Part shown: in pieces, positions 34,601 to 44,353 of the stretch | Layout of the letters: each line of letters starts with the position of its first letter | Numbering within the stretch: position 1 is the stretch's first letter | Assembly: GCA_025331445.1 (NCBI GenBank) | Contig: JAIWNE010000104.1 | Coordinates: 54,770 to 118,769, forward strand | From: Blakeslea trispora | Taxonomy: Eukaryota; Mucoromycota; Mucoromycetes; Mucorales; Choanephoraceae | Length of the DNA stretch: 64,000 nt | Reading direction: 5' to 3' | Position numbers and translations under genes: made by a program | The notes under the pieces: generated by a model | What the model saw: only the letters and a program-made list of their open reading frames with translations | The model's database searches: none | Told to the model about the DNA's origin: nothing

Positions 34601-35873
34601 ACGAACATTGTATTGTTTGCGTTGCAAATCAGTAACAAACGAAGTCATATCAGAACCGGAGCGAAATTGCTGTTGCATGTTTTCCAAATCCTTCTTTTTC
34701 ATATAGTTGATATTTTTGACTTGAAGTATTCTTTTTTAAGTGTCACATCAGTCAAGCTATTTTTCATTCTAGTAATAGTTCCCAAGAATATACCTCTTAA
34801 ACAACAGAAGGTTTGTTTTTTTTGCAATAGCAAAATTGCTTCTTCAAAAATATCAGCATCAAGCTTTCGATGCAAGTGATAGGTGAGAGGATTGTTCACA
34901 ATACGATGATTATGACTGCCATTAACACTTCTCACGGTGACAACTCTTCTAACAGGGCAAAGTCTAGCCTCAATAACACAAGGACAATCGAACTTGAGGC
35001 TTTCTTTCTTGTATTTTTTTGACTTTGAGTTTTTGTTACTGTTGACAAGATCAACATCAGTAACTTTCTTGGAGCGTCTGTAATCCTTTCCATGTCTACA
35101 AATTATTCTAATTCTTTGCTCTTTTTGACTTGATTTGTCAGTTGTGATTGGGCAATAATATTTTTTGCCGAATTCTTGAGCACAGATACGTAATTCATCA
35201 ATATCCGAAAATTCTGTGGCGACAGAAAACAATTTCTCCATTTCTTCTTTCATCAATGCACAGACCTGCAAGTCCTTATCCGTGCAGTGAAGGAAACTTT
35301 CCTAAATGGTCTTTCCTTCATACTCTTCCTCATCGTTTGAAGAATCTTCTAAGTTGCTCTCATACTCGACACGTTTACTGACAAGTAGCTCTAATATTCA
35401 TTTTTTATTTTAGACACAACAGGCAACTTCGTATTCCAGAGAATCTAACATAAAGTGCTATTACACACCTTAAGACTGAATTTCAGATATATCTTCAACA
35501 TCGACTTCAGAATCAGAAGTGTCAATAGTGATGACTTCTTCTTGAATCTCGAGATGACAACTCGTCTCAGCTTTGACTTGCTCGTTATCAAAAGGTTTGA
35601 TGTCGATACCAGCACTACAGATAGATATTTCATCATCCGAGGCTTCAATATCAATATAAAGCAAACTGTCTTGATTCATTTATAAAATTATTTAAATAAG
35701 TGTTGACAAAGGGCTCTCTAGGGCCCATTGCATCATTGACATGATCTTTTCAGGTACATGTTACACACATATTTTATTACTAGCATAACTAAGAATGAAG
35801 ACGTCCTCATAAGCCACTACCTATAATATCTAAGCCACCGGAGTGTTCTACCGGAGTGCGCCAAGTATTCACC
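31655..35873 (-). mobile_element. MULE 1 with 105-bp inverted repeats and 8-bp target duplication
   Basis: Termini GGTGAATACTTGGCG...CGCCAAGTATTCACC are identical for 105 bp (31655-31759 and 35769-35873). The flanks CATTTTTT at 31647-31654 and 35874-35881 are a perfect 8-bp duplication. Removing the element plus one copy restores the Helitron reading frame (AAA-AAT-GTT-CTC). Identical inverted repeats suggest a fairly recent insertion. The element encodes a single MuDR-type transposase gene. Confidence 0.92.
31912..35679 (-). pseudogene. MULE 1 transposase with SWIM and C-terminal OTU protease domains
   Basis: A single spliced gene on the minus strand. Domains in order: an acidic N-terminus (35679-35470); a FAR1-like zinc domain with FDCPCVIEARLC...GSHNH (about 34890-34990); the MULE DDE core with VVVDATYK (about 34500), FVTDNDAAL (about 34265) and STNRVEGTHSAMKG (about 33750); SWIM finger CSCFVKVRKLLCRH (about 33370-33415); a Lys/Glu-rich linker; and an OTU cysteine-protease domain with DGFCGFR (about 32580-32600) and NDNHFITL (about 32150-32172). 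Introns include about 34082-34140, one before 33832 (ending CATGAAG), and 51- and 62-nt introns around the OTU part. Defects are a TAG near 35303, a one-base loss in an A run at about 34710 and a TAA at 33438-33440. The OTU Cys and His are present. Confidence 0.85.
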
Positions 35874-36470
35874 CATTTTTTCCTTTATTATAGCATAAGA
35901 AGAAGTCTGGATCAGAGACTGTGCCTCCACTTTTTTCAAATGTCCACATGCGAGCTTGACAATGATTGCTAACTTGGCTCATTTCGTCAAGATCGTAGTG
36001 TTCAGTGAAAGAAGCCGTGCCTCTTTTCGCCATGTTGTGGGTGAACAGCTGACGGGCTTCCCTGTTACGACCCAGATAGTTAGCACACTGTCTATTGGTT
36101 GAACGAAGGTGCCCAGGTTGACCGCAGCTTGAACAAATAAGATCGTTTGTTGTAGGATGGTCAATATTGATGTCTCCAACTTGTTCATCGACATCCATAG
36201 CGTTAGATTGAGGCTCTATTAAACATGCAACCTTTAATAGCATATATGTATGTAGGTAAAGAAACATACGGTTTGCAACGCTGTTAAGACAGTCGCGATG
36301 AGTGACACGACGATGACCTATGTTACTACAGCTAGTGCAAGTGACAGAATGGTGGTTGTTAGGACAGAGTCTACTGCTCATGCGGGAATGACCTTCTTGA
36401 TTACAGCTAGTACAGATTCTAATTGCAGGCATTTTAATTTTGGAATACAAAAAATGATAAAAAGTATAAT

Positions 36471-36561
36471 ACTGGCTTCGCGTGAGGGGGAGTGACGACC
36501 CTCCCCCATATCCCCTCATAGCTGGTTTAAAGCTCGGAAGCTGTTGCTGTCTAAGGCTCAT
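36471..36561. repeat. G/C-rich palindromic interspersed repeat, copy 4
   Basis: ACTGGCTTCGCGTGAGGGGG, a GGGGGAGTG/CCCTCCCCC hairpin and the tail AGCTCGGAAGCTGTTGCTGT ending GGCTCAT. It lies 38 bp upstream of the ATG of Rep-helicase gene 3, the same relative position as the pair upstream of gene 1. Confidence 0.75.
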
Positions 36562-37878
36562 CAGTTATCTAAGATTTAAGTTTAATTTGTGACTGGGAAG
36601 TTAGAAAGCGTGTAAAAAAAGTTATAAACGACTCTATGTTTTTAATTGTATAGATAATCTTAAATAAAACTACTAATAAGAATCAATTAACTATCATTCA
36701 TAAAAGCCAAGAAATCCTAGATTTGAGCAGTAAAAAAATTCAAGAAATTTCAAGTTAAAATTCAAGAAATTCGAGTTGCGTTGCAGACACCTCAGAAATT
36801 TTTCCAAGATCAGATCTTAAATTATTGTAGAAAATTTCTCAAATTTTTAGATCACAGTGTATTGTTCCTAAAAAGAACGTTGCATACAACAGTCTTATTG
36901 CTTAAATCATGCGAATGATTTTTTTATTAAATTAAATGCCGAAGGATTTTGTACTCCATCAGGCAAAAATAGAAAGTCGACCCCCAAGACGGAGGCTAAA
37001 TTGAGCGAGCTTTATCATCATTGCCTAGACGATTTACTTTCTCAAATCATTCAGGAGGGAACATAAATGACGGATTACCAAAGGTAAAATTTATTTCTTC
37101 TGTGTCTGAGTAAAAAAATAGGTGAAGAATTACCATGTGACGGCGGGAGAACATAAGAAGACATGAGGTTATAATACTGCAGAAACATTCCGCTGTCTAA
37201 TAACAGAGTGAAAATTGGAACGTTCGAATATTATTGAAGATGTCACACACTGGAATTTCCCTAGTACTCAATTATTTTCTGACTTCTTTTCGCTGCTTTG
37301 AATCCAACTCTGTATTTTCTATTTGGTATTTTACTCATTTGCCAGCTCCTCTTCATCTCTTATTATACAACAACTTTATTTGAATCCTTCTCTGACTTTC
37401 CATATCATAATAAATAGAACTTTTAGACATGTATTGATAATCCCTACATGATGACTCATCAACTTGACTGTTTAAATTATAAGTTTGTAAGTCCAACATG
37501 ACTTCTTGTAGAATAGTATATAAGCTCTTTAATCTCCTCTTAATAATAAACTCAACTTACATTTCTCTTCTTACTTTACGCCTGGTTGTAATTTGAGAAA
37601 TTCACTTCCCAAATTCACATATTGTTATTAATTCCCTTAATACTTATTACAGGTCATTGTATCCATTTATTACATTTCTTCTTTTATATTACTTTGTTCT
37701 CTTTCTCAGATTATGCAAAAACTAGAACGATTATATTTGCTTGTAACTTAAGGAATTTAAACACCGTTTGTGGCTTGCAAAACTCTGTTATTTAGAAAAA
37801 TGGCTTAAGATTCTGAACAAAATAATTGCTAAGTGTTTTTGAAGGAAAAAATGTTATATTATTTATTAAAAAAAACGA
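36562..37878. other. Spacer with a weak coding fragment
   Basis: A plus-strand fragment at about 36932-37060 reads NAEGFCTPSGKNRKSTPKTE followed by AKLSELYHHCLDDLLSQIIQ. It then meets TAA and a GT-like donor at about 37083. It looks like a decayed exon of an unknown gene. The rest is AT-rich with no supported feature. Confidence 0.3.
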
Positions 37879-40067
37879 CTATTGTCTTTGTGTGTTCATT
37901 CTAGTGAGGTTGTTGTATTTATCCATGAATGCTTGCAAGGCATTCAAGGATGTTTGCATGTTGCTTTTTAGAAGTTTTGCTTCTTCAAGTGTTGTACAGT
38001 TTTGTGTTTGGAGCAAATCGTTTCGATTATGGTATAAAGTTGATATAATACTACTTGCTTGGGAGAGTTCGTATTGAATTTGTGAAAGTTCTTCAGCAGC
38101 ACTATCGTGATTTTGTTCAACGATAGGAGCATCATTAGAAAAGATGTTGATTGTAGTGGGTTGAGGGAAGCTCAAGTGAGGAGCATGAAGCTTTAACAAG
38201 TGCAAATGTTTACACAGCCTTTTGTATTTTTGAAAATAGTAGCATGTACAGCTTCTGATAACTTGGTCGTTATCAATTGAAGCAGTGTACAGCACATACT
38301 CAGAATTAAATGATTGAATCATATAAAACTTTTCTGCCTCAGCATCACCTTCTACTTCAACTTCTTCAAAGAATGTAACCATTCTGCTTCTCATTTCTTC
38401 TGGAATTTTCTCAGCTTCCAACTCAACTCTTCTTCTTTCTCTTTGACCACGAGTTATTGCACCTGTGTTTTGGAAAATTCTGATCTTCTCCTTCTCAAGA
38501 TCGTACTCGACTTCTTCTGTTAAAACATAGACCAATCGATCCAATCTCTTGTTTCTGCTTCTCAACAAATACACAGTTTTGAGATGGTTGTGCCAGGACT
38601 CAATGTAGTTGTTAGTAAGCATATGGCTGAACTCGAGAGGATGATACGCACGACTCCAAATCTTCAACTTCTCCTCACTGCACCACTCTTTCTCAAAATA
38701 ATCAAGAAACTCAGGAAAGTTTGAATATTCATCAAAAAAAGCCTCAATCTTGCGATGAAACTCATCCAAATCTTCTTCAAACAACAGCGACTTCAGCTCA
38801 GTCATCATTTCACCTCTCATGACACGGTTGTCTGCAGGTCTTTCACCATACTTCACCTTGAGATTCAGCTGTGTGCTCCATGCCTGCGAAACATGAAACA
38901 GACAGTACTAAATTTCACAACCAGGAAAGACGTTTTTGATAGCTGTAGTTTCAGCATCACTACAATCGATGGTTATTTGCTTGGGATCAACCATCAAACC
39001 ATTGTCTTTCAAGTGCCTCAACCACTGAGTGACAGGACCCAATGTATGATCATTGGTGATCATGTAGGCAACAGGATGACCACGATCAATCAATTCATCA
39101 CGCACAACAATGCTATACAAGATGTCATTGACTCTTCTTGAAATACCATAAGTGGCATCCAAACAGAAAGTATGACATTCCTTGATAGTTGACTGTTGTG
39201 CAGGGGAAAAAAAGCCGTACGCAAAGAGAGTGCTATCATCCGAGTATGATGCAAGATCTCCGTGAAAGATCACATAGCCTTTAGCAGGAAGAATCTCATT
39301 TAACCAGATGCTGAGAGAAGACATGTCATCATCGTGGAACAAAAATAACTTTTTGTTGATCTAAAATAAAGGGGCAAACTGTCAGAATATAGTGGCCAAT
39401 GCAGCTTTTTACTATTTACCTTCTTCAACTGGTTCCATACATCATGGTAGGAAATGCTTCTACCATGCAGTCTGGACTCTTGGCAGTCTAATTTGCGGAG
39501 GAGGTCGATCTTAACTTGTCTAGGAAGCTTAGACGAGTTCATAAGCTGCTGCTCGATTTCATTAATGATGGGAAAGGCAAGAGGCAAGGTGCGCAAGTCT
39601 TCGGCTCTGTCACCAGGGGTGTGGTTGGCATGCGAGTTGACGGGCTGGAAGAAGTAGAAGGAAGGCGTCTTGGTGTAGCAGACAACCTTCAGTTGAGCAG
39701 GACAGCCGCACTTCTTGGACTTCTTTTGAATCAAGCGACCATCTACTTTGGCTGTTGATTCATATTTGCCTGCACGATGACACTCATATGATTAAGCAAA
39801 TATTACACGCTTAGCGCGAGTCTTCTTGGCTGAATTATCAACAGTTTCGGAATCCTCAACTCTTCTTTTCTTTTGCTTGTTGTAAACGTTCCACTTGACT
39901 GAACATTCCTGCTCGATTTTCTCAAGACATTCTTCCCAAAAAGAGGCGTCAACTTTAATTGTTTGGTTAAAAGCTCTAACACCGTTAACTTCGGAGGCAC
40001 TAAGAGCAGTGCTAATGTTTTCAAGATTGAATACGGTTTCGATTGCAGAAGTAATAACTGATGACAT
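37879..40067 (-). pseudogene. MULE-type transposase with SWIM finger, no OTU domain
   Basis: Exon 1 runs from ATG 40067 to 39420. The intron is 39361-39419 (GTAAAT...TTTTAG). Exon 2 runs 39360-37879, about 709 codons in total. A FAR1-like N-terminus includes SYECHRAGKY and CGCPAQLKV...HANH. The DDE core has FCLDATYGIS (about 39150), ITIDCSDAETTAI (about 38955) and NNYIESWHNHL (about 38595). The SWIM finger is CTCYYFQKYKRLCKHLHLL (about 38195-38250), followed by a coiled-coil-like tail. Two in-frame stops break it: TAA at 39792-39794 and TAG at 38908-38910 (probably a former Gln). The frame is otherwise continuous. I found no terminal inverted repeats. It differs from the other two MULEs in lacking the linker and OTU domain. 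Confidence 0.82.
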
Positions 40068-40313
40068 TTTTGATAACTAGAAAGTAATAGGTTTTTATGA
40101 AAAATATTGTGTAAAGCCTAGGTTTGTAAAAAATAAATTAAAATAAAAGGTAGAGAGGAAATCAAGTCACGCAGACGGATATTGAATCCTTAAGTTACCA
40201 GGAAATAGAGGATTTCCAAAAACTATCCTTTCTCTGGTGGCACTAAAAACAAAAAAGCTTTGTAGTAGGTTTTTGGTTGAAAAATCGTAATAGTATCAAG
40301 CTTAAACTAAAAT

Positions 40314-40385
40314 CTCTCCGGCGGGGAATTGAACCCCGGTCTCCCGCGTGACAGGCGGGGATACTCACCACTATACTACCGAAGA
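40314..40385 (-). tRNA. tRNA-Asp (GUC)
   Basis: A 72-nt cloverleaf on the minus strand. The acceptor arms TCTTCGG/CCGGAGA pair with one G-T. The D-arm is in GTATAGTGGTGAGTATC, the anticodon stem CCCGCCT-GTC-ACGCGGG, and the T-arm CCGGGG-TTCAATT-CCCCG; the discriminator base is G. The anticodon GTC reads Asp codons. There is no intron and no encoded CCA. The A-box (TAGTATAGTGG) and B-box (GGTTCAATTCC) internal promoters are intact, so it is probably functional. This is the only clear non-transposon gene in the window. Confidence 0.96.
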
Positions 40386-40709
40386 GGAGGTGATTTGTCG
40401 AATAAAGTAGCAATTCTAACCATAAACAATCAATTGAAGTAGAGTACAACCTTCCTTACAAATACAATCCAAATAAGCGAAGGTTTAAACCTCAATTGTT
40501 GAACAAGAAAAGAAAGAAGACCCGACTCAACTTGATTAGTATGAAGCTATTACCTTTAAGAAATGTCAGACTGTCAATCGATTCGTCAAGACACAACACT
40601 CAATCATCTTCGAGTATATAATTGCTTCCTTCTTTATTTATAATAGTATCAATATTTAGTCAAATAGAAAAGTATAAATACCGTGGTGTCGAATATTGTA
40701 AGCTCTTTA

Positions 40710-40803
40710 TCTTAGACTTACAATATAAAACACAGGTAACATATTTGTAAAAGAAATATAAAATAAAATAAAAAGATCTTAGACTTACAATATAAAACAC
40801 AGT
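40710..40803. repeat. Short direct repeat in the tRNA/LTR spacer
   Basis: TCTTAGACTTACAATATAAA (continuing ACACAG) occurs at 40710-40735 and again at 40778-40803, separated by an AT-rich 42 bp beginning GTAACA. This looks like a local duplication. The rest of 40386-40905 shows no gene. Confidence 0.7.
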
Positions 40804-40905
40804 TGTCTACGTCAAGCTTTTCCAGTGATCCTATTGGCTCAAAAGCTTAACTCCTATCACGTGATCTAGTCTAAACATCCTCATAATATATCAAGACGAC
40901 AAATT

Positions 40906-41331
40906 TGTCAGTTTCGTATAAAGCGTCAAGCATATAGATTCAACTCTTAGTGGTTAATCTTAAAAGTACAATAAGTATTCAGTGGTAAGTAGAAAGATAA
41001 GGCTTTATTCATTTTTATGCAATGGGATATTTATACTGAAATGGATAATTATAACTATACTAAATAAATATATATATGATATAATACAAAAGTTATGGAT
41101 CTAAAGAAGTACATTTTCTAACGAGCATAACCAAATTAGGAATGACCTTTATGCCTTTTGTTTGACGTAATTGGCTTGAACTTCCTTTTTCGTTTGGCTT
41201 CTTTCTTGAGTCGGATTTCTAATTCAAGTGGCAGATCAGGCATGTTCACTTCAACTCTATTATCTTCAATCTTCTCATCAACATCTTTTGGCTTGTCTTC
41301 ATCCTCTTCATCAACTACGATCGGCCTGACA
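40906..41331 (-). repeat. Solo LTR of a Gypsy family, with coding end
   Basis: Bounded by TGTCAG and CTGACA, like the LTRs at 44354 and 50905. Read on the minus strand its 5' part is open (about 41340-41148) and encodes an acidic stretch then LPLELEIRLKK and KRKRKFKP before TAA. This echoes the KKRKFKP end of the coding tail in the full element's LTR. No matching target duplication was seen, and no internal retroelement sequence flanks it. Confidence 0.6.
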
Positions 41332-41775
41332 GATTTGAAATATATTGAAGTATAGATATCGGCTCAAAATTTAACCGTTGTCCGGTGCAATTCCGGCAGT
41401 TGTGCGATTCGGATTATTCAACTACGTCACCTTTTATTATTAAGAAAGACCCTGAAGACCCTGAAGACCCTTTTTGCTCGTTTTTGTGGACCTGTCTGAC
41501 TCTCAATCTCTTTTAGCTTCGCTTACATTCCTGATACCTATTGTTCCCTTTTGTTGTCTAATTCCTTTCAATCATCTACTTTATCTTGTTACTATTTCAA
41601 ACCACTCCACATTATTTACTTTAGATTCCTACTTCCATTTGTTTATTTCTGTTTTCACACTTGCTAATTACACTTTTCCCCACTTTATTCATTTTAGACC
41701 AAATTGATATTAAATTTTACTTTACATTATTTATTATATTCCAACATTACTTAGATAGAAATTCTTTAGAAATAG

Positions 41776-41783
41776 TATAAAAA
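41776..41783 (+). promoter_or_regulatory. TATA box of tandem unit A
   Basis: TATAAAAA, 128 bp before the ATG at 41911. Equivalent boxes stand at 42512 and 43683 in the other units at similar spacing, which argues for a conserved core promoter. Confidence 0.5.
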
Positions 41784-41910
41784 CTAGACAATTATCATAA
41801 AAAAATCGGGGTCGTTCTTTTTATCTTAAACTTGGAATAGTAGTATTGATTGTTTAAGAAGCTGAGACTTTTCTGTTATACAAATCAATTCGAACTATCT
41901 GTTGCTAGGT

Positions 41911-42123
41911 ATGACTCTGTCAGGAAGAGAAAGATTGATAGAGGTTATTAACATTGTCCTTTTCTTGTTTTTGTGTTTAGGCACTGTTAATTCCTTTATT
42001 CAATTTCTTTCAATACTCAATTCCGCTCACTTTTATCAAACCGATAAATACCCTCAAAAGCCTTTACTAGACTTTTCAGATTTGAGATATAGTATAGGGA
42101 TTTTATCGGCTCAAAAAGTTTAA
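41911..42123 (+). CDS. Small hydrophobic-segment ORF, tandem unit A
   Basis: 70 codons starting MTLSGRERLIEVINIVLFLF. Residues about 10-30 are hydrophobic and could be a membrane anchor or signal sequence. The later part reads NSAHFYQTDKYPQKPLLDFS. Two paralogues follow at 42647 and 43832 with the same layout, so the reading frame is conserved. A caution: GTATGA at the start and TTATTAAC...GTGTTTAG inside look like intron signals, so this segment may instead be an intron of a longer transcript. Function unknown. Confidence 0.4.
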   Translation: MTLSGRERLIEVINIVLFLFLCLGTVNSFIQFLSILNSAHFYQTDKYPQKPLLDFSDLRYSIGILSAQKV

Positions 42124-42511
42124 CCGTTGTCCGTTGAAATTCCGGCAAATGTTCGAATCGGAATACTAGTCTACGTCATTATTTATTAGTAAGAAGAACC
42201 CTGAAGACCCTTTTTACTAGTTTTCCATCGACTTGACTGACTCTCAATCTCTTTTGGTCTTGCTTACATTCCTGATATTTTTCGTTCCCTTTTGTTGTCT
42301 AATTCCTTTCAATCATCTACCTTATCTTGTTACTATTTCAAATCACTCCATATTATTTATTTTAGATTCCTACTTCCATTTGTTACTTCTGATCCATACT
42401 TGCTAATTACTCTTTTTCCCACTTTATTTATTTTAGACGTAACTGATATTAGATTTTTACTTTATTTTTTAACATTTCAACATTATTTAGATAGAAATTC
42501 TTTAGAAGTAG

Positions 42512-42519
42512 TATAAAAA
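42512..42519 (+). promoter_or_regulatory. TATA box of tandem unit B
   Basis: TATAAAAA, 128 bp before the last base preceding the ATG at 42647, matching unit A in position and surrounding sequence. Confidence 0.5.
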
Positions 42520-42646
42520 CTAGACATTTATTATAATAAAATCGAGGTCGTTTTTCTTTATTAAAAATTGGGTGTGATGGTTTGATTCGTAGTAGAAGTA
42601 GTGAATTAGTGAAATACATACAAAACTCTATTATCTGCTATTAGGT

Positions 42647-43018
42647 ATGACTTTGTTAGGAAGAGAAAGATTGACAGAGGTTATTAACATTGTCCTTTTT
42701 TTACTCTCATGTTTAGGCGTTGTTAATTCCTTTCGTCGATTCTTTTACTTACTCAATTCCGCAACTTTTTATCAAACCGATAATTACCCTCAAAAGCCTA
42801 TATTAGACTTTTCAGATTTGTCAAGTCTTGTTGTGATGCTGATGCTAGGTGGTAAAATTTCTCTTGTCCGGCAGAACTTCGGCTCGCACACCCAAAATAT
42901 TCCGGATGACGTAGACAAAATTGATAAAGACACCCTAGATATTGAAGCGCAGCTGTTAATTACACCCCACTTCTTCTTCTTTATTTATTTTATTTTTCTT
43001 CCCTCATTTCTGTCCTGA
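42647..43018 (+). CDS. Small hydrophobic-segment ORF, tandem unit B (extended)
   Basis: 123 codons. The first 60 match unit A (MTLLGRERLTEVINIVLFLL, then NSATFYQTDNYPQKPILDFS). The frame then runs on through sequence related to the start of another unit (DDVDKIDKDTLDIEAQLLIT) to a hydrophobic end. The conserved part is probably what matters; the tail may be accidental. The same intron-like signals as in unit A are present. Confidence 0.4.
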   Translation: MTLLGRERLTEVINIVLFLLSCLGVVNSFRRFFYLLNSATFYQTDNYPQKPILDFSDLSSLVVMLMLGGKISLVRQNFGSHTQNIPDDVDKIDKDTLDIEAQLLITPHFFFFIYFIFLPSFLS

Positions 43019-43682
43019 TTTTTATTTCTTATTTTATTTTCTCCAATTTGACTCTACCTTATTTTTGATCTACTTTACATTTTCTTTACAGATTTCCTTA
43101 TATATATTTTACCATTTAAATCTTATTTGAATTAGTGTACCATTGTACAAGCTATCAGAAAACATCTATATATATCTCATTCATATTTTAAATAAAACTT
43201 TATCGATTACTTACTAGAAAATAACATGAACCTACTATTTTCTATAACTCACTTAAAACATTCTTGTCAGATTGAAATGTAGAGAAGTGATAGTATCGTC
43301 TAAAGCCAAGTTTCTTTTGTCCGGTGCAATTCCGGCAGTTGTGCGAATCGGATTATCTGTCAACGTTATTTTTTATTAGTAAGATAGATCTTGAAGTTCC
43401 TGAAGACCCTTTTGCTCTGACCTATCTGACTTTCAATATCCTTTGGCTTTGCTTACATTCCTGATATTTATTGTTCCCTTCTGTTGTCTGTTTCCCTTCG
43501 ATAATCTATCTCACTCTGTTACTATTTCAATTCACTCCATATTATTTATTTATTTCTGTTTCCACATTTTGATGATTACATCTTCTCCCATTTTATTCGT
43601 TTTAGACCAAACTGATATTAGATTTCACCTTACTTATTTATTATATTCCAACATTACTTAGATAGATATTCTTTAGAAGTGG

Positions 43683-43690
43683 TATAAAAG
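43683..43690 (+). promoter_or_regulatory. TATA box of tandem unit C
   Basis: TATAAAAG, about 142 bp before the ATG at 43832, the diverged equivalent of the boxes in units A and B. Confidence 0.45.
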
Positions 43691-43831
43691 CTAAATAATT
43701 ATTATAACAAAATCGAGGTCTTTTCCTTCTCTTAAATAATTGGTGTGTAATTTGGAATTGGATCCAGAAGATAGAAGAATTGTTCGTTGTTGTTACTGTG
43801 TGAAGCTCTCTTTTAGGATCTAGTTGTAGAT

Positions 43832-44014
43832 ATGACTATGCTAGGAAGAGAAGGCTTGGTAGAAGTTGTATACGCTGTCCTTTTCTTGTTACTGTGTTTA
43901 GGCGTGTCTTTCATCTTCTGTCATTCTTCTACCCATTCAATTCCGCCCACATTTATCAAACCGATAAAAACCCTCAAAACCTTTACTAGACTTTTCATGA
44001 TTTGTCAGCGTTGA
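43832..44014 (+). CDS. Small hydrophobic-segment ORF, tandem unit C
   Basis: 60 codons starting MTMLGREGLVEVVYAVLFLL. The N-terminal 30 residues match units A and B with conservative changes. A frame difference then alters the C-terminus, which runs into the adjacent solo LTR. The intron donor-like GT of units A and B is AT here while the amino-acid pattern persists, which favours coding over intron, but weakly. Confidence 0.35.
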   Translation: MTMLGREGLVEVVYAVLFLLLCLGVSFIFCHSSTHSIPPTFIKPIKTLKTFTRLFMICQR

Positions 44015-44350
44015 TTAGGTCAGATAGCTGATTAGATATATACAAAATTAAGCTTATAGCAGTGATCGAAATCTAGCACTTATAAGTCAATTTTGTAAGA
44101 TGTGGAAAAAAGTTAACTTTATTCTTTGTGGAAAGATAGATGATATAGTTATTTTATGATAATTGAATCTCAGTTGTTTTCCGGACCGGACCTACGTTGT
44201 CTCTTGTTGCTATTCTTTTGATTGATCTTAGGCGTAAACTTGCGCTTTCTATTTACATTCCAGTTCCTTAGGAACACTGGTATTTCTTCAGTATTTGCAA
44301 AGTCTACAATCATTTGGCTGCTAGGCTGACCACTATTCGTTGCTATGACA
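44003..44350 (-). repeat. Second, diverged solo LTR with coding end
   Basis: Bounded by TGTCAG and TGACA, 348 bp. On the minus strand about 44350-44180 is open and encodes VDFANTEEIPVFLRNWNVN then RKRKF. This parallels LDFVNTEKIPAFLRNWNVN in the neighbouring full LTR although the DNA is clearly diverged. It sits 3 bp from the left LTR of the complete element. Confidence 0.6.
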
Positions 44351-44353
44351 ATT

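Larger units (their letters stand above)
27509..36432 (-). pseudogene. Helitron Rep-helicase gene 3, heavily mutated
   Basis: From ATG 36432 the N-terminus has three zinc knuckles of the form CxxCx4GHx6C (CTSCNQEGH, CTSCSNIGH, CSSCGQPGH), with an intron at 36216-36269. The frame is then broken by the MULE and resumes at 31646 in the same frame. The Rep motif is LPHAHILL (about 30379-30405) and the tyrosine motif KYVYKGHDR (about 29950-29985). The helicase Walker A reads GPGGIRKT (about 28850-28877) instead of GPGGTGKT, so nucleotide binding is lost. TINKAQGQTL-like and LYVAFSR motifs remain near 27620-27720. There are at least ten in-frame stops, including TGA at three expected Trp sites (about 31565, 30574 and 29815). 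At least two frameshifts occur between 30286 and 30976. It was long dead before, or decayed alongside, the MULE insertion. Confidence 0.8.
27326..36561 (-). mobile_element. Decayed Helitron interrupted by a MULE
   Basis: It contains one Rep-helicase pseudogene on the minus strand. The probable 3' end is CTGG (27329-27326) followed by T, next to a hairpin at 27329-27362 whose arms are GCCGCC/GGCGGC and TTTTGC/GCAAAA around TTC. The 5' side includes the G/C-rich palindromic repeat at 36471-36561; the exact 5' end is uncertain. A 4.2-kb MULE is inserted at 31655-35873. Confidence 0.6.
41345..44002 (+). repeat. Tandem array of about 740-bp units, each with a TATA box and small ORF
   Basis: Three clear units start at about 41350, 42100 and 43290, with a fourth, strongly diverged stretch at about 42870-43260. 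Shared landmarks in order are a TATCGGCTC-like start, TTGTCCGGTGCAATTCCGGC, an AGACCCTGAAGACCCTTTTT phrase, a pyrimidine-rich block, TTAGATAGAAATTCTTTAGA, a TATAAAAA box, a short ORF and the end CTAGACTTTTCA. The units are bounded by solo LTRs on both sides. They are not themselves recognisable as known elements. Confidence 0.75.

Noticed and set aside
40318..40380. Short minus-strand ORF across the tRNA region
   Set aside because: The cloverleaf with intact A and B boxes explains the sequence. The ORF (40243-40449) is incidental.
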